NCBI RefSeq assembly: GCF_014204935.1
Contig: NZ_JACHMJ010000001.1
Coordinates: forward strand, 2,790,001-2,854,000
Length of the DNA: 64,000 bases
Reading direction: 5' to 3'
DNA from: Conyzicola lurida
GTDB taxonomy: Bacteria > Actinomycetota > Actinomycetes > Actinomycetales > Microbacteriaceae
Shown: piece by piece, positions 8,435 through 16,206 of the stretch
Position numbering within the stretch: the first letter of the stretch is position 1
How the letters are laid out: every line of letters begins with the position of its first letter
Made by a program: the position numbers and the translations under genes
Notes under the pieces: model-generated
Database searches by the model: none
What the model was told of the DNA's origin: nothing
What the model saw: the letters and a program-made list of their open reading frames with translations, nothing else

Positions 8435-8734
8435 CTAGCCCGGGACCTTCTCGGCGAGAATGTCGATCTTCTCGATCTGCGGTTCGGAGAACAGGACTCC
8501 GGTGTTCGGCCCGAGTGCTTGGCCGACACCCCCGGCGAGGTGGGCATCGCGCGCTTCGTCATCGGGGAAGACGTCGTACACGCCGAAGGTCGACGGGCCG
8601 AACTGGATGGCGAACCAGGCGACGGTGCCCGGCTCCTCCATCACGATCGCACGTGCATTCTTGAGGAAGTCGGACAGCTCTATCTCCTTGCCCGGCAGGG
8701 CCTCGAGACGCACCAAGAGGGCTTTGGTCAACAT
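8435..8734 (-). CDS. Antibiotic biosynthesis monooxygenase-like (ABM) protein
   Basis: The 99-aa protein fits the dimeric alpha+beta-barrel ABM fold, with a leading strand (ALLVRLEALPG), a long helix (KEIELSDFLKNARAIVMEEP), strand TVAWFAIQFG and the late YDVFPDDEARDAHLAGG helix. Family members are cofactor-free quinol monooxygenases or small aldehyde/heme-related enzymes. No specific substrate can be read here. GGAG lies 7 bases before ATG 8734. It converges with the GAF-LuxR gene; a weak 8-bp stem with a long loop at 8376-8407 lies between them. It is apparently a single-gene unit. Confidence 0.8.
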   Translation of the reverse strand: MLTKALLVRLEALPGKEIELSDFLKNARAIVMEEPGTVAWFAIQFGPSTFGVYDVFPDDEARDAHLAGGVGQALGPNTGVLFSEPQIEKIDILAEKVPG

Positions 8735-9155
8735 GGACGGACTCCTTCACTGCGATCAGTGCGGCCGCGGAAGGACCAGCCACCACCTCAACGTACTCCC
8801 GTTAGTGAGCCGTGAACAGGGAGGTGCTGAGTGCATGGTCAGGCGCTTGGAAGCCGCGCCTCAGGCGTAGGTCGAAGATGGGCGAGATGGAGTGGAGCGA
8901 TCGCCGTGAGTGCCGCTCCACGCGAAAAGCTCGATTGCACCCGACGCCCCGGGCATAGTCGTCAACCCGTGGCGACGCTAGGCAACCAGGCAGTGGCCTC
9001 GGTGATCGAACAGTTCGGCCCGCTGGTGCGTCGCGCGGAACGCGCGCGCTTCAGCCGCGATGGCAGTTGCTCGCAACCGGCGACGCAGAAGATGCGGCGA
9101 CCGTGACCTATGACATCTGGCACGACCTGCCCGCTGACGACGACGGAGCGAGGAA
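8735..9155. other. Intergenic region with decayed coding sequence
   Basis: No intact gene is visible. The right half holds the frameshifted remnant described separately. The left half shows only the promoter-proximal region of the ABM gene. Confidence 0.4.
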
Positions 9156-9159
9156 CTAG
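8969..9159 (+). pseudogene. Unidentified frameshifted remnant
   Basis: From 8969 one frame reads ATLGNQAVASVIEQFGPLVR, then RRAERARFSRDG. At about 9060 the coding pattern moves by one base into QLLATGDAEDAATVTYDIWH and DLPADDDGARN, stopping at 9159. Joining the two frames gives a continuous, protein-like C-terminal segment, which suggests a single-base deletion in a decayed gene. I cannot name the family, and chance coding is possible. It converges on the Gfo/Idh gene, sharing the stop region. Confidence 0.25.
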
Positions 9160-10271
9160 CTCCGTATGAGCTCGAGGTGTCGCGTCGGCGCGACATCGAC
9201 CCATCCACCGGACCGTGCAGAGGCAATCACTGCCTCCGTCAAGGCGGCGGCGCGTACTCCATCGCTGAAGGTGGGCAGTCCCGGGACCTGCTGCCCTTCA
9301 ATCGTCCTCGTGACGTCACGCATGAAGAGGGAGAAGCAGTCTTGATAGCCCTGCGGATGTCCGGAAGGTACCGTCACATAGGACTTCGCTGCCTCATGGT
9401 TCAACGTCTCCTGCCCCTTCAAGAGCACCGAGACTCCGACCGTTGAACCGGTCCACAGGTCGTTCGGGTTCTCCTGGTCGAAGGCATACGAATGCTGCGC
9501 GCCGTCGAGCGACAGCCAGAGCCGGTTCTTGCGTCCCGGTGTCGCTTGCGAGATGGCGACCGAGCCAGTTGCTCCCTTGTCGGTCTGAAACAGCATGGTG
9601 ACGCCATCCTCAGTCGACACCGGAACCTCACCGTGCTCGGTATACCGAGTGTCGTGCAGCCGCGGCTGAAGCGCGATCAGGCGCTGAATACGGTGGCCAG
9701 ACATGAACTCGAAGAGGTCACACCAGTGCACGCCGATGTCCGCGAAGGCGCGAGAGTCCCCGTCTGCCACACGCCAGTTGTAACTCGACTGGTCCGAAAG
9801 CCAGTCCTGCAGGTAGTGCCCGTGCGCGAGCCAGATACGCTCACTGGTTTCAGCAAGACGAGCTCGCACCTCGCGCACGGTGGGATAGAAACGGTAGATG
9901 AACGGCACTGCCGCCACCACGCCCGCGTCGCGTGCCGCATCCGCCAGGCGCACGGCGTCATCCAACGTGAGGGCGAGTGGCTTCTCGCAGATCACGTGCT
10001 TTCCCGCGGAGATCGCGGCGAGAGCGAGGGGCAGGTGGTGTGCGTTCGGCGTGCAGATGTGCACGAGATCAATGTCGGGGCGCTCGATCAGTTCGTCCGG
10101 CGTCAGCGCGAGGGGCACATTTTCCTCATCTGCTGCGTTGCGGGTACGAACGAGATCACGGCCGGCGTACGCAACCATGATGCCGCCGTTCGACCGCACT
10201 GCGCGAGTGTGGACCTGCCCCATGAAACCTGTTCCAATGATGCCGCTGCGGAGAACGGCGCGGGCTGTCAC
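9156..10271 (-). CDS. Gfo/Idh/MocA family oxidoreductase (LgdC-like position)
   Basis: The 371-aa NAD(P)-dependent sugar dehydrogenase/reductase has the Rossmann motif GIIGTGFMGQ at residues 10-19, the family signature CEKPLAL near residue 95, and the substrate-side ADIGVHWCDL helix with its conserved Asp and His. The start is GTG 10271, overlapping the permease stop as GTGA. It is the last gene of the LacI-controlled operon. In levoglucosan operons a second Gfo/Idh enzyme reduces 3-keto-glucose to glucose, and this gene has that place. The assignment to that step is inference only. Confidence 0.85.
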   Translation of the reverse strand: MTARAVLRSGIIGTGFMGQVHTRAVRSNGGIMVAYAGRDLVRTRNAADEENVPLALTPDELIERPDIDLVHICTPNAHHLPLALAAISAGKHVICEKPLALTLDDAVRLADAARDAGVVAAVPFIYRFYPTVREVRARLAETSERIWLAHGHYLQDWLSDQSSYNWRVADGDSRAFADIGVHWCDLFEFMSGHRIQRLIALQPRLHDTRYTEHGEVPVSTEDGVTMLFQTDKGATGSVAISQATPGRKNRLWLSLDGAQHSYAFDQENPNDLWTGSTVGVSVLLKGQETLNHEAAKSYVTVPSGHPQGYQDCFSLFMRDVTRTIEGQQVPGLPTFSDGVRAAALTEAVIASARSGGWVDVAPTRHLELIRS

Positions 10272-11239
10272 TTCTTCCTCGACAGTGCGACCGCAGCGAT
10301 GATGATTGCCCCACGCACGACTTGCTGCTGCGCAACGTCAAGTCCGGCGAGGATGAGGCCGTTGTTGATGAGTCCCATGAAGAGTGACCCGAACAGGGTG
10401 CCGATGATTGCCCCGCGACCGCCGAACAGGCTCGTTCCACCCAGGATCACTGCAGCGATGACGGTCAGTTCGTCACCCTGCCCCCATTGGAACCGTCCTG
10501 ATTCCAGCCGGCCCGCGTATAGCATCCCCGCGACGGCCGCGGCCACTCCTGACATGAGCAACACGGTGAATTTGGTTCGTGCAGTGTTGATCCCCGTGTA
10601 CGCGGCCGCGGTGGGGTTGCCGCCGGTGGCGAGCACCTTGCGCCCAAATGCGGTCCGATTCATCACGACCCAGCCCAATACAACAGCCACCACCGTCCAC
10701 ACGAGCAGACCGGGTACTGGGCCGAAGTCGCCGCCGCCGAAGATCATCACATAGAGGCGGTCGGTGATCGGCTGCGGCGCCGACGCGGTGATCCACTGGG
10801 CAAGGCCAGCCGCAAGGCCTAGCATTCCGAGCGTCACCAGGAACGAGGGGATCTTCAGGAGCGCGACGAGCCCTCCGTTGATGGCCCCGATGACGGCACC
10901 GGCGAGAAGGCCCGCCAGGATTCCGGGAACGAGGCCGAACTCCATTGTGGCCATTGCGGTCACCACCGACGCCAGGCCCGCGATCGACCCGACACTCAGG
11001 TCGATCTCGGCGGCTGCAATGACGAAGGTCATTGCCACGGCCATGATCGAGATCGTCGCCGTTTGCCGGACGATGTTCAGCATGTTGTTCGTGGACAGGA
11101 ACCCGTCGTTGCCTAGCATGATGGCGAAGAGGATGAACACCACGACGAACGCGATGTAGATGATGTTGCTGCGCCAGTCGAGCTTGCTGAGGGCGCGGGA
11201 CAACAGGGAAGGCCGGGTGGCTGGTGCGACGGTGCTCAT
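10268..11239 (-). CDS. Ribose-type sugar ABC transporter permease
   Basis: The 323-aa integral membrane protein is of the RbsC/BPD_transp_2 family. It has about eight to ten hydrophobic helices. IAAAEIDLSVGSIAGLASVV and AVILGGTSLFGGRGAIIGT are the conserved cytoplasmic and membrane motifs of these permeases, and the C-terminus ends in a short basic tail. It would form the homodimeric channel of the importer with the ATPase gene just upstream, to which it is joined by an ATGA overlap (11236-11239). The downstream oxidoreductase overlaps by GTGA. Confidence 0.9.
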   Translation of the reverse strand: MSTVAPATRPSLLSRALSKLDWRSNIIYIAFVVVFILFAIMLGNDGFLSTNNMLNIVRQTATISIMAVAMTFVIAAAEIDLSVGSIAGLASVVTAMATMEFGLVPGILAGLLAGAVIGAINGGLVALLKIPSFLVTLGMLGLAAGLAQWITASAPQPITDRLYVMIFGGGDFGPVPGLLVWTVVAVVLGWVVMNRTAFGRKVLATGGNPTAAAYTGINTARTKFTVLLMSGVAAAVAGMLYAGRLESGRFQWGQGDELTVIAAVILGGTSLFGGRGAIIGTLFGSLFMGLINNGLILAGLDVAQQQVVRGAIIIAAVALSRKK

Positions 11240-12756
11240 GCTGGGGCTCCTTGGATAATGAGTTGAAGCTGTTCCTCGCTTGCGACGTCAGCTTGGGTGA
11301 GTTCTTGAACTGAGCGTCCCGATCGCATTACGACGATCCGGTCTGCGACCGCCAACAGTTCCGGGAGTTCAGAGGAGATGAAGAGGACCGCATTTCCTTG
11401 AGAGGCGAAGGAACGCACGATGTCGAGAATCTCCGTCTTGGTGCCGATGTCGACGCCCGAGGTGGGCTCGTCCATCACCAGGATTCGCGGCTCGGTGTTA
11501 ATCCATTTCGCCACCACGACCTTCTGCTGGTTGCCCCCCGAGAGGTGGCTCACCGGGGCGTACGGATCGGCGACCTTCACGGCAAACCGCCCGACGAGTT
11601 GCTCCGTGAGTGCGTGGAGCTTCTTTGTCGACAGCAGGCCGCGGGACTTCACGCGGTCGAGTACCGGCAACGTCAGGTTGTCTGACACGGAGTGCTCGAG
11701 TACCAGGCCTTGCTCGCGCCGATCTTCGGGGATGAGTGCGACACCGGCCTCCTGCGCAGACAGGGGTGACGCGAAGCGCACCTCGACGCCGTCGATCGCC
11801 AGGTGCCCACGAGACGGCCGGTCCATCCCCGCCACAACGCGGGCGAACTCCGTTCGTCCACTCCCCATCAGGCCTGCGAGCCCCACAATTTCGCCCGCCC
11901 GGATGGTGAGCGACACGGACTCCAGGATCGTGTTGCTAGCGATGTCCTTCGCCTCCAGCAGCACGGGCGCCTCGTCATCGAGCCCTCGGTCCTGGTACAC
12001 GAGATCGGAGGCGAGCCGTCGGCCGATGATCGCTTCGATGATCTTTGCCGCGCTCAATTCGGCCACGGCCGAGGCAAGCACAACACGGCCGTCACGGAGG
12101 ACGGTGATGCGATCTGCGATGCGCCGGATCTCGTCCATGCGATGCGAGATGTAGACGACCGCGATCCCGCGATTCTTCAAGGTGTGGATCAGGGCGAACA
12201 GGTTTTCGACTTCATGCTTGGCGAGGCTTGCAGTGGGCTCATCCATCACAAGAACACTCGCCTTCTTGGCGATGGCTTTGGCAATCTCGACGAGCTGCCA
12301 ATAGGCCGTTCCGAGGTCTTCGACCCTGGAGCGTGGGTCGATCGTGACGCCTAGGCCGTCGAATATGTCCTTCGCCGCTCGTTCGGCAGCGCGGTCATCG
12401 ACCATGCCGCCCACTCCCCTGAATTCACGGTTCAGGAAGATGTTCTGCGCCACCGTCATGCTGGGGATGAGGCTGAACTCCTGGAAGACCATCCCGATGC
12501 CTGCGCGCTCTGCGTCAGCAGTGCTGCGGATGTCAACCGGCTCGCCGTTCACCGCGATGGTGCCCGAGGTGATCGGATGAACACCTTGGAGCACCTTCAT
12601 CAGGGTGGACTTGCCCGCGCCGTTCTCGCCGGCCAGCGCGTGGACCTCGCCCGCAATGATGTCCATGTCCACGGACTTGAGCACCTCGACCGGTCCGAAG
12701 TTCTTGACGATCGCCCTCATCCGAACTGCGGGTGTTTCGCCGTCCGTGTCAGCCAT
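11236..12756 (-). CDS. Ribose-type sugar ABC transporter ATP-binding protein
   Basis: The protein of about 506 aa has two ABC domains in tandem, as in RbsA/MglA/AraG. The first has Walker A GENGAGKST and Walker B VLVMDEPTAS. The second has a degenerate P-loop (GLMGSGRTE), signature HLSGGNQQK and Walker B ILVMDEPTSG. It drives import of the operon's sugar. I chose ATG 12756, which overlaps the preceding Gfo/Idh gene by 8 bp; a start at 12780 in the same frame is possible and neither has a strong ribosome site. Confidence 0.9.
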   Translation of the reverse strand: MADTDGETPAVRMRAIVKNFGPVEVLKSVDMDIIAGEVHALAGENGAGKSTLMKVLQGVHPITSGTIAVNGEPVDIRSTADAERAGIGMVFQEFSLIPSMTVAQNIFLNREFRGVGGMVDDRAAERAAKDIFDGLGVTIDPRSRVEDLGTAYWQLVEIAKAIAKKASVLVMDEPTASLAKHEVENLFALIHTLKNRGIAVVYISHRMDEIRRIADRITVLRDGRVVLASAVAELSAAKIIEAIIGRRLASDLVYQDRGLDDEAPVLLEAKDIASNTILESVSLTIRAGEIVGLAGLMGSGRTEFARVVAGMDRPSRGHLAIDGVEVRFASPLSAQEAGVALIPEDRREQGLVLEHSVSDNLTLPVLDRVKSRGLLSTKKLHALTEQLVGRFAVKVADPYAPVSHLSGGNQQKVVVAKWINTEPRILVMDEPTSGVDIGTKTEILDIVRSFASQGNAVLFISSELPELLAVADRIVVMRSGRSVQELTQADVASEEQLQLIIQGAPA

Positions 12757-13939
12757 GTGCCGCACCGCTGCCGGTGGCATTCGGCACGTCGACCCACTGC
12801 CCCGTCCGGCCCGACTCGAGAATGGCGTCGTCGACGAGTGCCGCCTGGTAGCCGTCCGCGAAGTTGGGCTCCACCGTCGTGCCCTCGACCACGGCCTTCA
12901 GGAAGTCGTGCGCCTCAATGATCTTCGTCTCGCCGTATCCGATCCCGAGTGCCGGGATGGGCCACAGCGATTGCCCGTATGGCGTGTTCGGGCCGGTGTA
13001 GATCGTGCGGAATCCGCGCCGATCGGAGGGATCGTTCTTGAATGCGACCTGGAGCTCGTCGCGGTTCTCGTAGTTGAAGAAGATCGAGCCTTCCGTGCCG
13101 TGGATCTCGAAGGTGATGAAGTTGTTTCGTCCCCAGGCATTGCGCGTGGCCTCGATGGATCCGACTGCTCCGTTGTGGAAACGAACCAACGACATCGATT
13201 CGTCGTCCACGTCAACCGCGCCGCGAGGGCCATCGCTCTTGGCCGCTCCGCCCAAGGCGTCGAGGCCGCCGGACTGAATCGGGCGGTCATGGATGAAGGT
13301 CGACACAAGCGATGTGACCGCCGAGATCTCGCCGACGAGATACCGTGCGAGATCGACCACGTGGGAGCCGATGTCGCCGACGGCACCAGACCCGGCGATG
13401 TTCTTCTGAAAGCGCCAGCTCAGAGGCGAGTTGGCGTCTGCGCTCCAGTCCTGGAGATACGTCCCGCGGAAGTTGAGGATCTCGCCGATCGCGCCCTCGT
13501 CGATGTATTTCTTGGCCAGTGCGACCGCGGGGGTGCGGCGGTAGTTGAAAGCGACTGCGGTGACCACACCTGCACGCTTCGCCGCCTCATACATCCGTCC
13601 CGCCTCTTCTGCGGTGGGGGCCAGTGGCTTCTCGCAGATGATGTGCTTTCCTGCCTCGGCCGCCGCGATGGCGATCTCCGCGTGCAGGTTGTTCGGCGTC
13701 GCGATGTCGATGACGTCAATGGACGGGTCGTTCACCACGTCGCGCCATGAGGAGGAGAACCCCTCCCACGCATATCGGTCTGCTGCAGTGCGCGCGAGCT
13801 CATCGGTGACGTCTACCACGATCTTCTTGACCGGGCGGGCGGGCGACGGCCAGAAGAACATGGGCATCGCGGCGTACGCGAGAGAGTGTGCCTTGCCCAT
13901 GAACCCGCCGCCGATCATGGCGATATTGATGTCCTGCAT
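12749..13939 (-). CDS. Gfo/Idh/MocA dehydrogenase, levoglucosan dehydrogenase-like
   Basis: The 396-aa NAD-dependent sugar dehydrogenase has Rossmann motif MIGGGFMGKAHSLAYAAMP at residues 8-26, signature CEKPLAPT, and the catalytic-side segment GDIGSHVVDLARYLVG. The N-terminal AYAAMPMFFWPSPARPV segment, TYLQDWSADANSPLSWRF, and IPALGIGYGETKIIEAHDF are, as I recall, features of characterised levoglucosan dehydrogenase from Pseudarthrobacter. That enzyme oxidises C3 of the anhydrosugar. AAAGG precedes ATG 13939. It lies between the binding protein and the ATPase genes. Substrate assignment is inferred; scyllo-inositol or other sugar dehydrogenases are alternatives. Confidence 0.8.
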   Translation of the reverse strand: MQDINIAMIGGGFMGKAHSLAYAAMPMFFWPSPARPVKKIVVDVTDELARTAADRYAWEGFSSSWRDVVNDPSIDVIDIATPNNLHAEIAIAAAEAGKHIICEKPLAPTAEEAGRMYEAAKRAGVVTAVAFNYRRTPAVALAKKYIDEGAIGEILNFRGTYLQDWSADANSPLSWRFQKNIAGSGAVGDIGSHVVDLARYLVGEISAVTSLVSTFIHDRPIQSGGLDALGGAAKSDGPRGAVDVDDESMSLVRFHNGAVGSIEATRNAWGRNNFITFEIHGTEGSIFFNYENRDELQVAFKNDPSDRRGFRTIYTGPNTPYGQSLWPIPALGIGYGETKIIEAHDFLKAVVEGTTVEPNFADGYQAALVDDAILESGRTGQWVDVPNATGSGAAHG

Positions 13940-13979
13940 GGTGTGCCTTTCGTGGTGCTCTCAGTGGTCCTGTAATGGT

Positions 13980-14014
13980 CTCTATGGGGCGACCGGAGTT
14001 GTCGCCCCATAGAG
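13980..14014 (-). terminator. Intercistronic hairpin (attenuator) after the binding-protein gene
   Basis: A perfect 14-bp stem, CTCTATGGGGCGAC and GTCGCCCCATAGAG, has a 7-base loop. It lies 20 bp past the binding-protein stop and 40 bp before the next gene. No U tract follows. Such hairpins often lower expression of permease genes relative to the binding protein or protect the upstream mRNA 3' end. Confidence 0.65.
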
Positions 14015-14034
14015 CGGTCCAAGTGACGGGTGGG

Positions 14035-15201
14035 TCAGTCGGCGTACGCGTCCCGAACCGAGTCGGGCGCCTCGGAGTGATACACGAGCTCCCAAGCCTC
14101 GAGCACATTCTCGTGGTCGACCGGAAGCGAACTGAGCGCGACGTAAGCAGGAACGTCCTCGCCGAGGAAGCTCAGTGCCGCAAGGTCGGCCTCGGCAACT
14201 CCCTGGTCATACGGGAGTTGGGCTCCGAGCCCTACGACCATTTCATCCCTCGCGAGAGCGATAGCGACGTTGGTTCCGAGGTCTTGGGTGGCGATTTTGA
14301 TGTCGCTGCGGCCGGTCTCCCGCGCGGCCGCGAGCACGCCTTCCGCTGGCACGTCCCACACCGCCCAGATCCCATCGAGGTCAGCGTTGCGTGTCAGCAT
14401 TGCGTTGGCGACCCCCTGAGCGTCACCCGCAAAATCTGGCCCCGCGATGCCCTGTTCCTGCACAATCTCGATGTCAGGGAATTCCTCGGTGATCGTCGCG
14501 CGGAAGCCGTCGAACCGCTGCTGCGTCACGAAGAAGTCCGCCTCGTGGTAGATGATGCCGATCTGACCGGCGCCACCGATTTCCCGCGCCAGGAGGTACG
14601 CCGACGTCACTCCGTTTCCGTAGTTGTCGGCCGACACCATTGAGACGTAATCCTCGCCCGCGACGAAACCTTCTGGAACGTTGTCCATGAAGACGAGCTT
14701 CACGCCCTGGTCGACCGCCTTGCGGTAGGCGCTCGCGGTTGCCACGGTGTCGGTGGGGATGGAGACGATGATGTCTGGGTCCTGCGTAAGAACCGTCTCG
14801 ATCTGCGACACCTGCGTCGCGGGATCGAAGTCTGCATCCGTCGTAGCGATCACCTCGATGCCCAGGCGGTCAAACTCTGCGTTCAACCCCGCGATCTGAG
14901 CGTTGGCCCAGTCGTTGCCGCCGTAGTGCATCACGATGGCCGCTGTGAGTCCGAGGCTGGCGACTTCGGCGGCTTGTTCGTCAGTCACCTGCGTGCTGTC
15001 GACTGACGATGGCTCCTCGCCATTCGGGCCCGTGCTCAGCACCTGCCCGGTGATCTCTTCCAACGCCGCATCGATCTTCGCGACGACGACGGGATCGATC
15101 TCTGCCTGATCGCTCGTTCCTTCACCGGCGGGCGTGCATCCTGCGAGTGCAACCATCCCGAATGCGGCCACCATGATGGCCGCAGCTGCTCTAGTTCTCA
15201 T
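14035..15201 (-). CDS. Sugar ABC transporter substrate-binding lipoprotein
   Basis: The 388-aa protein starts with a lipoprotein signal peptide ending in the lipobox LAGC (Cys22). It is therefore anchored on the outer face of the membrane. The mature part is a type I periplasmic-binding fold of the ribose/RbsB (Peripla_BP_4) class, with IVMHYGGNDWANAQIAGLNA, DPDIIVSIPTDTVATASAYR and WDVPAEGVLAAARETG. Aromatic residues that would stack on sugar are present. AGGAG lies 9 bases before ATG 15201. It is the second gene of the operon and is followed by the intercistronic hairpin, consistent with high expression. Confidence 0.9.
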   Translation of the reverse strand: MRTRAAAAIMVAAFGMVALAGCTPAGEGTSDQAEIDPVVVAKIDAALEEITGQVLSTGPNGEEPSSVDSTQVTDEQAAEVASLGLTAAIVMHYGGNDWANAQIAGLNAEFDRLGIEVIATTDADFDPATQVSQIETVLTQDPDIIVSIPTDTVATASAYRKAVDQGVKLVFMDNVPEGFVAGEDYVSMVSADNYGNGVTSAYLLAREIGGAGQIGIIYHEADFFVTQQRFDGFRATITEEFPDIEIVQEQGIAGPDFAGDAQGVANAMLTRNADLDGIWAVWDVPAEGVLAAARETGRSDIKIATQDLGTNVAIALARDEMVVGLGAQLPYDQGVAEADLAALSFLGEDVPAYVALSSLPVDHENVLEAWELVYHSEAPDSVRDAYAD

Positions 15202-15261
15202 CCCTCTTGCTCCTTTGCGAATTGGTATGTCGGCTCGTCAGGTGACGGCCGTGTCTGATGG

Positions 15262-16080
15262 CTATCTGATGTGCTCCTGCATGTACCGGAGGCTGTGCCT
15301 GGCCGCCTCGTTCTGGTCGCCCGGGTACCCATCCAACTCGACCGTGATCCAGTCGTCGTAGCCGGCCCTGGACACCGCGTCGATGATGTCGACGAGCTTG
15401 AGGTCTCCATCGCCGAGCGGCAGGAAGCCGTTGGAGGCGAGGTCGAGGTCTTTGAGGTGCACATACACGAGGCGCTCCTGGTACCGATCGATGAAATCAA
15501 CCGGGTCACCACCGCCTGCGGCGATGTGGGCAACGTCAGCACACACTCCGATCGAGGTGCGGTAGAGGAGCTTGTCGATCTGCTCGGGCGACTGGGCGAG
15601 GCTGCCCAGGTGCGGGTGATACGACGCGATCAGTCCCGCATCGGCGGCGCGCCCGGCGACGACGTCGAGCAACTCACCGGCAACCGTGTAGTCCTCGTCG
15701 CGTCGGCCGCTAGACCGTATGGCGCCACCCCCGATCACGTAGTGGCGCGCACCGACCGCAGCGGCAAGGCCGATGGATCGGTCGAAACGGGCCAGTTCGT
15801 CTTCGTGTGCGTCGGGGTAGATGAACTGCCCTCCGCTGTACACGCCCGCCACCTCGAGGCCGCCGTCGCGCACGATCGATGTAAAGTCGGGGATGGTGTC
15901 TTCGAAGGGAAGCAGGTTCCCGTCGAACAGTTCGAGCCCCGTGTACCCGGCCGCGGCGATGGCCTTGACGGTCTCGCGAATGTCGCCGGGCGTCTCATAG
16001 AATCCGGAACCCAGATTCGTCACGGCGCCGGAGGTGCCGATAACGCCGCCCCACGCATTCGCTTCATAGGCAAACTTCAT
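15262..16080 (-). CDS. Sugar phosphate isomerase/epimerase (TIM barrel)
   Basis: The 272-aa protein has the AP-endonuclease-2/xylose isomerase-like TIM-barrel fold. Probable metal ligands are Glu in GLELFDGN, His in SYHPHLG, Asp in VCADVAHI, His in VYVHLKDLD and Glu in ITVELDGYPG. Family members include IolE, hydroxypyruvate isomerases and the LgdB eliminase/hydratase of levoglucosan pathways. A strong ribosome site (GAGGAGG) precedes ATG 16080. It is the first gene after the LacI operators and heads the operon running to 9156. The exact reaction is inferred from context as beta-elimination, hydration or epimerisation of a 3-keto sugar. Confidence 0.85.
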   Translation of the reverse strand: MKFAYEANAWGGVIGTSGAVTNLGSGFYETPGDIRETVKAIAAAGYTGLELFDGNLLPFEDTIPDFTSIVRDGGLEVAGVYSGGQFIYPDAHEDELARFDRSIGLAAAVGARHYVIGGGAIRSSGRRDEDYTVAGELLDVVAGRAADAGLIASYHPHLGSLAQSPEQIDKLLYRTSIGVCADVAHIAAGGGDPVDFIDRYQERLVYVHLKDLDLASNGFLPLGDGDLKLVDIIDAVSRAGYDDWITVELDGYPGDQNEAARHSLRYMQEHIR

Positions 16081-16110
16081 GTCCTACCTCCTCGTAGTCA
16101 CCTCGACGCG

Positions 16111-16130
16111 TTCCGTGACCGGTCACGGAA
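16111..16130. promoter_or_regulatory. LacI-family operator O1
   Basis: TTCCGTGACCGGTCACGGAA is a perfect 20-bp palindrome with a central CG, the form typical of LacI-family operators. It lies 30 bp upstream of the isomerase start and just downstream of the predicted -10, where bound repressor would block initiation. The regulator is encoded immediately upstream. Confidence 0.8.
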
Positions 16131-16137
16131 CTCACTA

Positions 16138-16166
16138 ATCGTGACCGGTCACGGTGCTCGTGTCAA
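16138..16166 (-). promoter_or_regulatory. Predicted promoter of the sugar operon
   Basis: On the minus strand TTGACA (16166-16161) is followed after 17 bases by CACGAT (16143-16138). The -35 is consensus and the -10 is weak. Operator O2 lies inside the spacer and O1 covers the start-site region, so the arrangement fits repression. Confidence 0.5.
16140..16153. promoter_or_regulatory. LacI-family operator O2
   Basis: CGTGACCGGTCACG is a 14-bp palindrome with the same core as O1. Its centre is 26 bp from that of O1, about 2.5 helical turns. It sits between the predicted -35 and -10. Confidence 0.75.
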
Positions 16167-16206
16167 GCTTCGCGGTGAAAGTACCGAAGTTGTCGAGCGA
16201 TGGCCG

